Assembly (NCBI RefSeq): GCF_030269445.1
Contig: NZ_BSTJ01000016.1
Coordinates: 62,001 to 126,000 of the forward strand
Direction: 5' to 3'
Source: Actinoallomurus iriomotensis
GTDB taxonomy: Bacteria > Actinomycetota > Actinomycetes > Streptosporangiales > Streptosporangiaceae
Length of the DNA stretch: 64,000 nucleotides
This document shows positions 51,652 to 60,491 of this stretch, piece after piece. Below the pieces are notes generated by a model that saw nothing but the letters and a program-made list of their open reading frames with translations, did no database searches and had not been told where the DNA came from. The stretch's first letter is position 1. Each line of letters begins with the position of its first letter. The position numbers and the translations under genes are program-made.

Positions 51652-52260
51652 TCAGGGGCGGCCGGGGGCCGGGAAGCCGTCGAGGAGCAGGTCCACGATG
51701 CCGTCCACGACGGTGGCGCGGGGGACGGTCGCGTGCTCCAGCCACCACTCTCCGGCGGCCTGGACCATTCCCACCACGGCGTGGCCCCAGATGTGGCCGC
51801 GGACCGGGTCGCGCAGGCGGCCCTCGGCGAGCAGCATCTCGGCGAGTTCGCCGCCCAGGCCGCGGATGAGCGTGCCCATCACGCTGTGCGTCGCGGTGTC
51901 CTCCGCGCCGGCGCGGTGGACGAGGAAGCCGTACAGGTGACGGTTGGCGGCGATGGTCGCGAGGTAGGTGTCGATCGCCGCCCGCGCCCGCTCGCGGAGT
52001 TCGCCCGGGGCGCGGAACGCGGTGCGCACGGCGTCGATCAGGACGCGGACATGGCGCTCGGCGAGGGCCTGGTAGAGCCCGCTCTTGTCGCCGAAGTGGC
52101 GGTACAGGATCGGCTTGCTGATGCCCGCCTCGGCCGCGATCGAGGCCATGGACACGTCGGGTCCCTCGCGGAGGATGATGCGGTCGGCGGCGTCGAGCAG
52201 GGCCCGGCGGCGGCGTGGGTCACGCCCGGTCAGCGGCCTCGCCCCGGTCTCCGTCTCCAT
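51652..52260 (-). CDS. TetR-family transcriptional regulator
   Basis: A 202-residue TetR protein with RALLDAADRIILREGPDVSM and ASIAAEAGISKPILYRHFGD as the DNA-binding part; the C-terminal bundle includes RHLYGFLVHRAGAEDTATHS. GGAGG lies 5 bases before the chosen ATG; longer upstream reading is low-quality. It is convergent with mctP and not divergent from any gene nearby, so its target is unclear. A perfect 8-bp inverted repeat CCGCGGCG-N8-CGCCGCGG lies 41 bases upstream of the start and may be its operator. Confidence 0.88.
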   Translation of the reverse strand: METETGARPLTGRDPRRRRALLDAADRIILREGPDVSMASIAAEAGISKPILYRHFGDKSGLYQALAERHVRVLIDAVRTAFRAPGELRERARAAIDTYLATIAANRHLYGFLVHRAGAEDTATHSVMGTLIRGLGGELAEMLLAEGRLRDPVRGHIWGHAVVGMVQAAGEWWLEHATVPRATVVDGIVDLLLDGFPAPGRP

Positions 52261-52784
52261 CTCGCCTCCCCGGCCGCCGTCCATCCGACGAGCGTAACCA
52301 CCGCGGCGCGGCCGCTCGCCGCGGGACCGGTGTGACGCCGGCCGCATCCACGCGGCCCGGGCGGGGAACGTCACCGTACGCGCCGGAGGAGCACCCCGGC
52401 ATCAAGGTTCACTGGATCACGAGTCCCGTAGGGGCGTAATACATGTCACTCCCTGCGAGACGCCTCTCGGATCGCGTCAGCGACGTCCAGGAGAGCGCAA
52501 GGTGACCGCAGCGAGGCCTCGCGCGATCGCTTTCGCCATCCAGCGACGTATGACACGGCGTACCCACAGGTCGATCAGAAGCGGCCGGGGACGGCCACAA
52601 TGAGCCTCGGACGATGGTGATCTCCGACCATGCGCCGCCAGGCCCCATAGAGACCCTCCTCGCAAGCCGGAAGCATGGATCTACGGGCAGATCCCGATGG
52701 CGACGCTTCTCGTGAAAGGCTCCTGGTCATACCAACCGCTGACGACATAGCCCGCCCTCCCTTCGACTCATCACTACGAGTTCC
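52261..52784. other. Intergenic stretch without a convincing gene
   Basis: After the tetR upstream region (hairpin-like repeat at 52301-52324) about 450 bases show no frame with natural composition on either strand; GC content is visibly lower than in the rest of the window. Possibly degenerate sequence at the edge of inserted DNA. No tRNA cloverleaf or direct repeat could be made out. Confidence 0.5.
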
Positions 52785-53009
52785 TTAGCGAAACGGCTTG
52801 AGACCGGAACTACCGATGATGGGTACCAAGTCACGCTCGCCATGCCGCTGTTCGTTGCTCTCGCGCGTCGCTTGGCGGGCGATCCGGTCTTTCACGAACT
52901 GCGGCACCTGCCTCCGCGCCTTCGCCATGCCGGCATCGTGCGCCTCCGCCGCGGCCCGGCACAGGTCCACGTCAGGCCAGGAACGGCCAGATGCCCCCGC
53001 CGCCGGCAT
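52785..53009 (-). CDS. Small hypothetical protein, uncertain
   Basis: A 74-residue frame from ATG with high GC at third codon positions and a natural, charged composition: DVDLCRAAAEAHDAGMAKAR followed by RQVPQFVKDRIARQATRESN, then a polar end. No family recognised. It is divergent from the two-helix membrane protein 21 bases away, which leaves hardly room for promoters, so it could also be a remnant. An antisense frame on the plus strand is less gene-like. Confidence 0.35.
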   Translation of the reverse strand: MPAAGASGRSWPDVDLCRAAAEAHDAGMAKARRQVPQFVKDRIARQATRESNEQRHGERDLVPIIGSSGLKPFR

Positions 53010-53030
53010 CAGCCCGCCGAGGATGCGCTC

Positions 53031-53423
53031 ATGGCAATGACCGAAGCCCTCGCCAGCACCGGCGCCCAAACCATCCCTGTCTTCGCACTAGCTGGAGTCC
53101 TGGAAGCCCGAGCCGTCATAAGCACGAGCCAAGCGCGATCAGCGACCAACGACGCAGTTAGACGGCGGCCAGCTCAGATCATCGGACGCATCGTAGCGAT
53201 CATCGCTCTCTACACCCTCGGGCTGTGCAACCTAGTCGCGGAGTTGTACTGCCTCGAGGTTTTGAGTGGTGATCTACCAGACCCGGAGGCCCAAGCCTTC
53301 GTATACCTAGCGATCATGGGCTCCCTGGTGTTCCTTGTCATCTTCCCTCTGTACACGTCAATGAATGCAGCGGGCCGGCTGCCAGAGACACTGAGCAAGC
53401 CCGAAGAGGAAAGTCGAGATTAG
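53031..53423 (+). CDS. Two-helix membrane protein of unknown function
   Basis: A 130-residue protein with two hydrophobic helices, ~51-79 (RIVAIIALYTLGLCNLVAEL) and ~89-112 (FVYLAIMGSLVFLVIFPLYT), and a charged tail. No family recognised. Codons such as CTA, ATA and TTG and lower third-position GC differ from the neighbours, which suggests acquired DNA. Start ATG 53031 with GAGGATG 5-11 bases upstream. It is not part of an obvious operon. Confidence 0.55.
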   Translation: MAMTEALASTGAQTIPVFALAGVLEARAVISTSQARSATNDAVRRRPAQIIGRIVAIIALYTLGLCNLVAELYCLEVLSGDLPDPEAQAFVYLAIMGSLVFLVIFPLYTSMNAAGRLPETLSKPEEESRD

Positions 53424-53872
53424 AGAATCTCAGCTCGAGCCCGCCGTACATCTTGGCCAGCCTGAGCGGCGAAGCCGGTCACGCAGGCTGACCGCGTCGT
53501 CTGGGTATCTCTCCCCCGCACTACGTTCGGCATCGTGGTCCGTGGTGGGCGGGATGCCCTGAGCGCGGGGACGCGGTCTGCGGCTGGTGGGGATGGACGA
53601 GCGGGCGGCCGCGGAGAGACTGAGGCGGTTGGGCGCGAAGTTCGTGGCGCTCCCATAACCGTGCGCCGACCCGGTCGTTTCGACTGTTAGAGGGGGATGG
53701 CGGTCATGGTCGAACTCGTGTTATGCGAGAAGGGCAAGGACCCTGATCTCATGTTCGGGCAGCGGTCGGTGTGACGAGGTAGGGGTGCACAAGCCGGTGG
53801 TGTTTCCCGTGTTGACTGCGGGTCCAGTACCGCTAGTGGACACTGACGCGGGCAGTAGTAGAAGGTCGAGCC
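53424..53872. other. Gene-poor stretch with small fragments
   Basis: No full gene is supported. At 53593-53658 a frame reads LVGMDERAAAERLRRLGAKF shortly before a stop, reminiscent of the first helix of a PASTA domain. At 53697-53774 a 25-residue frame (MAVMVELVLCEKGKDPDLMF...) has a good GAGGGGG ribosome site. TTGACT at 53812-53817 with TAGTGG 16 bases later may be the promoter of the next gene. The stretch looks like decayed or acquired DNA. Confidence 0.4.
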
Positions 53873-54130
53873 ATGGACGTAGATGGGATCACGGTCGGCG
53901 CCGTCACTGAGGTTCTTCTCGCCAGCGGTTGGCATGAGGTCGAGGAAGGCACGTTCCGGGTCGTGTCGACGACGGCCCCTTGGCTAGACAACATCGAACC
54001 TGCTATCCCGCAAGGCGGCGAGGTGGCGATGTTCTCGTTCCAGGACGGCTCCCGCGAGGTGGGTGCCGCTCCGGTGATCGTGAAGGGTCCGCTCTCGTCG
54101 GTGCTGGCGGTGAAGGAAGTCTTCGACTGA
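53873..54130 (+). CDS. Small hypothetical protein
   Basis: An 85-residue soluble protein beginning MDVDGITVGAVTEVLLASGW and containing HEVEEGTFRVVSTTAPWLDN and EVAMFSFQDGSREVGAAPVI. It has natural composition for a small beta-rich protein but no family I know. TTGACT with TAGTGG lies ~35-60 bases upstream. No strong ribosome site. It stands alone at the border of the gene-poor stretch. Confidence 0.5.
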   Translation: MDVDGITVGAVTEVLLASGWHEVEEGTFRVVSTTAPWLDNIEPAIPQGGEVAMFSFQDGSREVGAAPVIVKGPLSSVLAVKEVFD

Positions 54131-54437
54131 AGGCCGTGAGGTCTTCCGGTTCCTAGGGGTTTACAGGACAGCGTGAAGAGGCCCGACCCGCGGCCGTCGC
54201 GAAGGGTGTTTCGCCGGTCCGGCGTGGTGAGAACAACCTTTAGGATCGGGCGGCGGCCGGCCGGAACAAAACGCTCCGGACGCCCGTCTCACTTCGTACG
54301 GCGGCCAGAGCCCGCCTGCCGGCGACATGTTCGGCGGCTCGGGGGCGGTCGCGCCGGCCGTGGCCGGTCCGCTCCGGTGACGCGGCCCGGCTCCCGTTCC
54401 CCAGCACCCGACACCCGACACCCGGAGGATGTTCCGT
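54131..54437. other. Intergenic stretch upstream of the second DUF1023 gene
   Basis: About 300 bases of GC-rich sequence with no supported gene. A short direct repeat of CACCCGA units (54409-54424 region) and the GGAGG ribosome site for the next gene are the only visible elements. Confidence 0.5.
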
Positions 54438-55418
54438 ATGGCCACGCCGCGCCTTCCCCGCTCCCGCGTCCTGGGAAGGTGCCTGGCGGCCGTGGCCGTC
54501 ATCATCGCCGTCTGGGTGACGACGCTGGGCGCGTCCCGCGTCGACCTGTACGCCCGGCCCGGCGCGCTGCCCGCCATCTCGGTGTCCACGCTCGCCGCGC
54601 GGTACAAGGCGAACCGGCGCGCCGTCGGACAGGCGCTGAGGACGGCGCGGCGCATCCAGGACGGTGAGCGGGCCCGGTCGCTGAGCCGTCTCCTGACGCC
54701 CGGCCGGCAGTTCCTGTCCTTCGACCCCCGCGGCACCGGGCAGGCCGTGGAGGTCGTCGGCGATCTGGCACACGCCCGGCGGGTGGCGATCTTCGTGCCC
54801 GGCGCCGACACCACGCTGTCCACGTTCGACACGCGCGGAGACCGGCCGTACTCCACGCCCGGGGGCGGCGCGCGCGCCCTGCTCACCGAGGCGACGGCGC
54901 TCGACCCGCATCCGGGCCTGGCGGTCGTCGCCTGGCTCGGTTACAGCCCGCCGAAGGTGACGAGCGCCGGCGTCATGACCGACGTGCGCGCCGACGCCGG
55001 CGCCCCGCGGCTGCGGCGGCTGGTCCGCGCCCTGCACCGGCTCAATCCCCGGGCCGGGACGACGCTGCTGTGCCACAGCTACGGCTCGGTGGTGTGCGGC
55101 GAGGCCCTGCGGGGCCTGCCCGTGACCGACGTCGCGGCGTTCGGCAGCCCGGGGATGCGGGCGGCGACCGTGGCCGCGCTCGGCACGCGCGCGCACGTCT
55201 GGGCCGCGCGCGGGTCGGGCGACTGGATGCAGTTCGTGCCGCACGTTCATGTGCTCGGGCTCGGCTTCGGCACCGACCCGGTCTCCCCGGGTTTCGGCGC
55301 CCGCGTGTTCGCGGCCGGCTCCGGAGGGCACAGCGACTATCTGCGGCCCGGTTCGCCGTCATTGCGGAACCTGGCGCTCATCGCCCTCGGACGCGGTCCG
55401 CAGGTTACACTCGCGTAA
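54438..55418 (+). CDS. Secreted or membrane-anchored DUF1023 alpha/beta-hydrolase
   Basis: A 326-residue protein with an N-terminal hydrophobic helix (~13-35, VLGRCLAAVAVIIAVWVTTL) and a DUF1023 alpha/beta-hydrolase domain. The nucleophile lies in LLCHSYGSV (S214; first elbow glycine replaced by Cys). AIFVPGADTTLSTFDTRGD and WLGYSPPKV are also found in DUF1023 proteins. Helix position suggests a membrane anchor or export. GGAGG lies 9 bases before ATG 54438; an ATG nine bases earlier is too close to it. It is related to the C-terminal domain of the 1071-residue fusion earlier in the window. Substrate unknown. Confidence 0.82.
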   Translation: MATPRLPRSRVLGRCLAAVAVIIAVWVTTLGASRVDLYARPGALPAISVSTLAARYKANRRAVGQALRTARRIQDGERARSLSRLLTPGRQFLSFDPRGTGQAVEVVGDLAHARRVAIFVPGADTTLSTFDTRGDRPYSTPGGGARALLTEATALDPHPGLAVVAWLGYSPPKVTSAGVMTDVRADAGAPRLRRLVRALHRLNPRAGTTLLCHSYGSVVCGEALRGLPVTDVAAFGSPGMRAATVAALGTRAHVWAARGSGDWMQFVPHVHVLGLGFGTDPVSPGFGARVFAAGSGGHSDYLRPGSPSLRNLALIALGRGPQVTLA

Positions 55419-55558
55419 GTAACCGTCAGTTATCTGACACGTACCGTTCATATTTGTCAATGGCGAAACCATCCATAAATCGGCCGATTTCGGCTTCTCC
55501 CCAAAGGGCGGAAACGGTGCTTGAGTAAGGCGAGCGTCAGTCCCGCCTTGGAGAGCCG

Positions 55559-56392
55559 ATGAAATTCCCCCGCCTCGTCGCCTCGACCGCCTGCGCCGTG
55601 TCCCTCGCGGCCGCCGCCGTCACCGCCGCCACCTCGCCGGCGTTCGCGTCGTCCACCAACTACGTCGCCCTCGGCGACTCCTACTCCTCCGGCACCGGCA
55701 CCGGGTCCTACGACCTGGACAGCGGCTGCCAGCGCAGCAGCAAGGCCTATGCCTCCCGGTGGGCGTCCTCGCACTCCCCCGCGTCGTTCAAGTTCGTCGC
55801 CTGTTCCGGCGCCAAGACCGGCGATGTGCTGAACAACCAGATCAGCGCCCTGAGCTCCAGCACGACGCTCGCGAGCATCACCATCGGCGGCAATGACGCG
55901 GGCTTCTCCAGCACCATGCAGACGTGCGTTCTGGGCAGCGACCAGGACTGCCTGAACGCCGTCGCCTCCGCCGAGAGCTACGCGAGGAACACGCTGCCGG
56001 GCAACCTCAACAACCTGTTCAGCACGATGCGGAACCGCGCCCCCTCAGCGCGCTTCGTCGTGCTCGACTACCCGCACCTGTACACGAGCAACGACACGTT
56101 CTGTGTCGGGCTGAGCCACACCAAGCACGTGGCGCTCAACCAGGCCGCCGACGTGCTCGATGGCGTGATCGGCACCGCGACCTCGAATGCCGGGTTCACC
56201 TTCGCCGACGTACGCGGTCAGTTCTCCGGGCACGAGCTGTGCTCCGGCGACGGCTGGCTGCACGCCGTCGACTTCACCGACATCAGCGACTCCTACCACC
56301 CGACGGCCACCGGTCACGCGTCCGGCTACCTGCCGGTATTCACCTCCGGGGCCGGCTCCGCGCTGGCCAAGTCGCACGCGAAGGACAGCTGA
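55559..56392 (+). CDS. Secreted SGNH-family lipase/esterase
   Basis: A 277-residue secreted hydrolase. Signal peptide ~1-30 (cleavage near AFA-SS). The SGNH nucleophile motif is YVALGDSYSSG (S41), followed by TIGGNDAGF (block with Gly and Asn) and the C-terminal SDSYHPTATGH with the Asp-His pair. Six Cys residues can form three disulfides as in the Streptomyces SCO7513/lipase A group. GGAG lies 5 bases before the ATG. A clear terminator follows. Confidence 0.93.
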   Translation: MKFPRLVASTACAVSLAAAAVTAATSPAFASSTNYVALGDSYSSGTGTGSYDLDSGCQRSSKAYASRWASSHSPASFKFVACSGAKTGDVLNNQISALSSSTTLASITIGGNDAGFSSTMQTCVLGSDQDCLNAVASAESYARNTLPGNLNNLFSTMRNRAPSARFVVLDYPHLYTSNDTFCVGLSHTKHVALNQAADVLDGVIGTATSNAGFTFADVRGQFSGHELCSGDGWLHAVDFTDISDSYHPTATGHASGYLPVFTSGAGSALAKSHAKDS

Positions 56393-56427
56393 CGCCTCGG
56401 GCGCATCCGCAACCGAAATCACACTTT

Positions 56428-56459
56428 GACCGGGCCGCCCGCACATGGGCGGCCCGGTC
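56428..56459 (+). terminator. Hairpin terminator after the SGNH gene
   Basis: A perfect 13-bp stem (GACCGGGCCGCCC / GGGCGGCCCGGTC) with a 6-base loop, 36 bases after the stop codon. A TTTG tract precedes rather than follows it, so it is of the GC-only actinomycete kind. Confidence 0.75.
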
Positions 56460-56508
56460 GCATTACGATCTCCCGCAGCGCCGGGAGGCCCGGTGCCGGA
56501 GCGATGCG

Positions 56509-57309
56509 ATGGACGATCTCGAACCGCTGACGGCAGGCGTAGACGATCTGTTCTCCGATCACGCCCTGGACCCGTCACTCTCCGTGACACTCCCGCCCGG
56601 ATATCCGGTGTGGCCCGACCCGAGCTTCCCCCAGCATCAAGGGGTGGCGGGGCCGGCGCTCTGGATGACGGACGGACCCGCGCCGCCCGGCCTGTGGGCC
56701 CGGTTCCACGCGGCGCACGCCGAGACCGGCCTGTGGCCGCTGCTCCTGGACGACTCCGCCCAGCCCTGGTCGGCCGGGCAGATCGCGCCCGAGCCGGTGG
56801 CCGAGATCGACACCTACGACCCCGCCGCGTTCGTGGCCGAGGTGTGGGCGGAGTGGCACGAGCCGCCGATCGACCTGACGCCGTTCGGCCGCTACTCCCC
56901 CGGCCTCGCCCCGGCGGGGCATCCGTGTGAGGATCCCGGCGCGGCCGCCGAGCGCCTCGCAGCGCGGCTCGCCGGGCGCCCCCTCGGCCTCGTCCCGGCC
57001 GGGCGCGGCGCCGACGTGCTGGCCGCCGTCGGCTGGCAGGGCGCGCGCCACCACAACGCGTTCACCGCGCCGCTGTCGGCGGTCGTACGGGGCTGGGAGG
57101 ACCGGTTCGGCGTACGGGTCGTCGGCCTCGGCTTCGACACCCTCGAACTCAGCGTCGCCGCACCGCCCGTCACCTTCCGGCACGCCCTGCGGGTGGCCGC
57201 CGAGCACGCGACGTTCTGCCCCGAGGCCATCGTCCAGGGGCCGGGGACGCTGGCCGGGCACGCCGAGCAGATCCGCGACGCGCGGGTCTGGTCGTTCCGC
57301 TGGGAGTGA
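56509..57309 (+). CDS. DUF4253 domain protein
   Basis: A 266-residue protein. The second half matches the DUF4253 pattern: LVPAGRGADVLAAVGWQGAR, a VVRGWEDRFGVRVVGLGFDT segment, VAAEHATFCPEAI and the closing VWSFRWE. Such proteins are common in actinomycetes, often near toxin-immunity loci, and of unknown function. GGAG lies 8 bases before the chosen ATG. It stands alone. Confidence 0.85.
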   Translation: MDDLEPLTAGVDDLFSDHALDPSLSVTLPPGYPVWPDPSFPQHQGVAGPALWMTDGPAPPGLWARFHAAHAETGLWPLLLDDSAQPWSAGQIAPEPVAEIDTYDPAAFVAEVWAEWHEPPIDLTPFGRYSPGLAPAGHPCEDPGAAAERLAARLAGRPLGLVPAGRGADVLAAVGWQGARHHNAFTAPLSAVVRGWEDRFGVRVVGLGFDTLELSVAAPPVTFRHALRVAAEHATFCPEAIVQGPGTLAGHAEQIRDARVWSFRWE

Positions 57310-57342
57310 TCGGCCGTCAGACTCGGTTCCGTCACGTGAAGA

Positions 57343-57364
57343 GACGGCGATGTCACACGCCGTC
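57343..57364 (+). promoter_or_regulatory. Small hairpin before the PPOX gene
   Basis: GACGGCG-N8-CGCCGTC, a perfect 7-bp stem, lies 23 bases before the ATG and just upstream of the ribosome site. It may be the end of the previous transcript or a structure in the leader. Confidence 0.4.
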
Positions 57365-57386
57365 GCCGAAGACGGGAGACGACTTC

Positions 57387-57794
57387 ATGGCCGCGATGGC
57401 CGGAATGACCGATGACGCCAAGGCGCTGCTGGCCGAGGCCTTTCCCGGGTGGGCGACGGTCGTGCGCCCCGACGGATCCCTGCACAACACGGTCGTGTGG
57501 GTCGACGTCGACGGCGACGACGTCATCTTCAACACCGCCGTCGGGCGGGCCAAGGAGCGTTACCTGCGCGCCGACCCCCGGGTGTCGGTGAGCATGGTCG
57601 ACCCGAACGACGCCTTCCGCACCGTCAGCGTCTCCGGGCGGGCCCGGCTCGAAGAGGAGGGCGCCGACGACGTGATCGACCGGCTGGCGCACAAGTACCT
57701 CGGCGTCGACCGCTACCCGTACCGGTCCGCCGACGAGCGGCGGATCACCGTACGGGTGCGTCCGGAGCACGTGCTTTTCACGCCCGGCGGCTGA
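57387..57794 (+). CDS. PPOX-class, probably F420-dependent, flavin/deazaflavin-binding protein
   Basis: A 135-residue split-beta-barrel protein (PPOX/FDOR family) with FPGWATVVRPDGSLHNTVVW, GRAKERYLRADPRVSVSMVD and AHKYLGVDRYPYR. In actinomycetes this group binds coenzyme F420 and reduces diverse enones, quinones or other small molecules; F420 rather than FMN is inferred from sequence resemblance. GGGAG lies 8 bases before ATG. It is monocistronic. Confidence 0.86.
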   Translation: MAAMAGMTDDAKALLAEAFPGWATVVRPDGSLHNTVVWVDVDGDDVIFNTAVGRAKERYLRADPRVSVSMVDPNDAFRTVSVSGRARLEEEGADDVIDRLAHKYLGVDRYPYRSADERRITVRVRPEHVLFTPGG

Positions 57795-57898
57795 CGAAAC
57801 GTGTGGACCGGCGGGCTGCCGGTTCCGGACAGATCTGTTGACGTCCGGTGACGGACGTGAAAATCGGTGGTGCGTTGCGTTGTCCGTGAGGAGACGAC

Positions 57899-60370
57899 AT
57901 GCGCGCGCGCCCCCGCTGGCTCCTGCTCGTCCTCGGCCTGCTGCCCCTGCTGGCCCTGGCCTCCCCCGCACGTGCCGCCGCACCGCCCCAGGTGACGATC
58001 GACGGCGCCTCGGGCGGGCGGGTCTTCGACGGCGTGGGCGCGCTCAGCGCCGGCGCCTCGTCCCGGCTGCTCGTCGACTATCCGGAGCCGCAGCGCAGCC
58101 GGATACTCGACTACCTGTTCAAGCCCGGCTACGGGGCGGCGCTGCAGATCCTGAAGGTGGAGATCGGCGGCGACACCAACTCCACCGACGGCGCCGAGCC
58201 GAGCCACAGGCGCACCCCGTCGGACCTGAACTGCGACCGCGGCTACGAGTGGTGGCTCATGGAGCAGGCAAAGGCCCGCAACCCCGGCATCAGGCTGTCC
58301 GCGCTGCAGTGGGGCGCGCCCGGCTGGACCGGCAGCGACGCGGCGCGCCCGACCGTGTGGACGGACCGGAACATCGACTACCTGCTCTCCTGGCTCGGCT
58401 GCGCCGCACGGCACCACCTGCGCATCGACTACCTCGGCGGCTGGAACGAGGGCTACTCCGACGGCGACTGGTTCGTACGGCTCCACCAGGCGCTGCGCGA
58501 GCACGGGTACGGCGACGTCAAGGTGGTCGCCGACGACAGTTTCAACTGGGACGTGCTCCAGCCGATCGCCGCGAACCCGGCCTTCGCCGCCGCCGTCGAC
58601 GTCGTCGGGCAGCACTACGTCTGCGGGTACCTCACCGACTACCTGCAGTGTCCGAGCCCGGCGGCGGCGCAGGCCCTCGGCAAGCCGCTGCACGCCAGCG
58701 AACAGGGGTCCCTGCCGTACGACTCGGGCGCCGCGCCGCTGGCCCGCGCGCTCTCGCGGCCCTACATCGACGGTGCGATGACCTCGACGATCAACTGGGC
58801 GCTGATCGCCTCCTGGTACGACACGATGCCCTTCCAGGCGTCCGGTCTGATGGGCGCGAACGAGCCGTGGTCCGGCGCGTACGTCGCGGGCCCGAGCCTG
58901 TGGGCCGTCGCGCACACGACCCAGTTCACCGAACCGGGCTGGCGCTACGTCGACTCCGCCAAGGGCTACCTCGACGGCGGCGGCAGCTACGTGGCGCTGC
59001 GCTCCCCGGACTCCCGCGACTACAGCATGATCGCCGAGACCATCGACGCGACCGCGCCGCAGCGGCTGCGGTTCACGGTCGGCGGCGGCCTGCCGGACGG
59101 CCCGGCGGCCGTGTGGTCCTCGGACCTGTCCTCCGGCGACTCACGGCGGTGGTTCGTACGCGAGGGGACCGTACGGCCCGGAGACACGCTCACGCTCGCT
59201 CCGGGGCACGTCTACACACTGACGACGACGCGAGGGCAGGGCAGGGGCCGGGCCGTCTCACCGCCGCCGGCACCGCTGCGGCTGCCCTACCGCGACGGCT
59301 TCGGCTCCACCGCCCTCGGGTCGGCGCCCCGCTACGTCTCCGACCTCGACGGCGCGTTCGAGGTCGCGCCCTGTGACGGGCGGCCCGGGCGCTGCCTGCG
59401 CCAGGTCATCGATGAGCAGCCGGTGTGGTGGAACGGCTGGCTCCGGCGGCCGGTGACCGTCGTCGGGGACCTGAGGTCCTGGCGCGACTACGAGGCGGGG
59501 GTGGACGCCCGCCTCGACGGCGACGGCGAGGGCTGGGTCGAGCTGCTGGGCCGGGTCGACGGGCAGTGGGCGGACGCCGTCTCCGGCATCCACCTGCGCG
59601 TGTCGGGCAGCGGCGACTGGCAGCTCTACGACGAGAACCTCCAGGGACAGGACTCCAGGCTCTGCGTGCCCAGCGACCCCGCCTGCGCGGGCGTCGAGGC
59701 CCAGAGCCGGCGCCCGGTCCAGCGCCGGACGCTGGCGGCGGGCCGTACGCCGGTCGGCGCGGCCACGTGGCACCGGCTGCGGCTCCGCTTCTCCGGCGAC
59801 CAGGTGACCGCGTACCTCGACGGCCGGCGGCTGGCCCAGGTCGTCTCGTCGACGCACGCGTCGGGGCAGACCGGGCTGGCGGTCGCGCCGTGGCGGCACG
59901 CGGAGTTCGACGACCTGGCGGTGACGCCCGTGGCACCGACCGGAGACGTCCGTTATCTGCCCGGGCAGTGGCTCAGCGCGACGGGGACCGGGTTCCATCA
60001 CGGCTACGAGCCGCGCAAGGCGGTCGACGGCAGCGTCGAGTCGATGTGGCACAGCGAGTGGAGCCCGCGCGCCGCCCTCCCCCAGGCGGTGACCGTGGAC
60101 ACCGGCCGTACGCGGCGGATCTCCCAGGTCACCTACCAGCCGCGTGAGGACGGCAACCACAACGGCGTGATCACCCGGTACGAGCTGGCCACCAGCGTCG
60201 ACGGAGTGACCTACACGCGGGTGGCGACCGGCACCTGGCCGCTCGACGCGACCCGCAAGTCGATCACCCTGCCGGACGTCGAGGCCCGCTACGTCCGGCT
60301 CACGGCCGTTGAGGCGGGCGGCGGGTACGCCTCCGCCGCCGAGATCCAGATCGGGGTCCCGGCGATGTAG
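57899..60370 (+). CDS. Secreted GH59-like (galactocerebrosidase-type) glycoside hydrolase with CBM32
   Basis: An 823-residue secreted enzyme. Signal peptide ~1-26. The catalytic domain resembles GH59 galactosylceramidases: FDGVGALSAGASSRLL, GGDTNSTDGAEPSH, the acid/base in LGGWNEG (E184) and the nucleophile in HASEQGSL (E268), with WTGSDAARPTVW in between. A beta-sandwich/lectin-like region follows and the last ~140 residues form an F5/8-type C domain (CBM32). GH59 enzymes cleave beta-galactosides, classically from ceramides; here substrate is unknown. GAGGAG precedes the ATG. Confidence 0.85.
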   Translation: MRARPRWLLLVLGLLPLLALASPARAAAPPQVTIDGASGGRVFDGVGALSAGASSRLLVDYPEPQRSRILDYLFKPGYGAALQILKVEIGGDTNSTDGAEPSHRRTPSDLNCDRGYEWWLMEQAKARNPGIRLSALQWGAPGWTGSDAARPTVWTDRNIDYLLSWLGCAARHHLRIDYLGGWNEGYSDGDWFVRLHQALREHGYGDVKVVADDSFNWDVLQPIAANPAFAAAVDVVGQHYVCGYLTDYLQCPSPAAAQALGKPLHASEQGSLPYDSGAAPLARALSRPYIDGAMTSTINWALIASWYDTMPFQASGLMGANEPWSGAYVAGPSLWAVAHTTQFTEPGWRYVDSAKGYLDGGGSYVALRSPDSRDYSMIAETIDATAPQRLRFTVGGGLPDGPAAVWSSDLSSGDSRRWFVREGTVRPGDTLTLAPGHVYTLTTTRGQGRGRAVSPPPAPLRLPYRDGFGSTALGSAPRYVSDLDGAFEVAPCDGRPGRCLRQVIDEQPVWWNGWLRRPVTVVGDLRSWRDYEAGVDARLDGDGEGWVELLGRVDGQWADAVSGIHLRVSGSGDWQLYDENLQGQDSRLCVPSDPACAGVEAQSRRPVQRRTLAAGRTPVGAATWHRLRLRFSGDQVTAYLDGRRLAQVVSSTHASGQTGLAVAPWRHAEFDDLAVTPVAPTGDVRYLPGQWLSATGTGFHHGYEPRKAVDGSVESMWHSEWSPRAALPQAVTVDTGRTRRISQVTYQPREDGNHNGVITRYELATSVDGVTYTRVATGTWPLDATRKSITLPDVEARYVRLTAVEAGGGYASAAEIQIGVPAM

Positions 60371-60491
60371 GAGCCGGCCCGCCTTCGGCCGGACACGCAT
60401 GGCTCCAGGTGGAGGCACGCCCGATTACGATGCTTTCTGTGGGAATCTCGACCGGTCTCCAGCGGAGACGGCACCAGATGAGCTCTCCGAG

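Noticed and set aside
52395-52440. Possible tRNA remnant (GGTTCACTGGATC and a following GTCCC)
   Set aside because: No matching acceptor, D or anticodon stems could be drawn around it.
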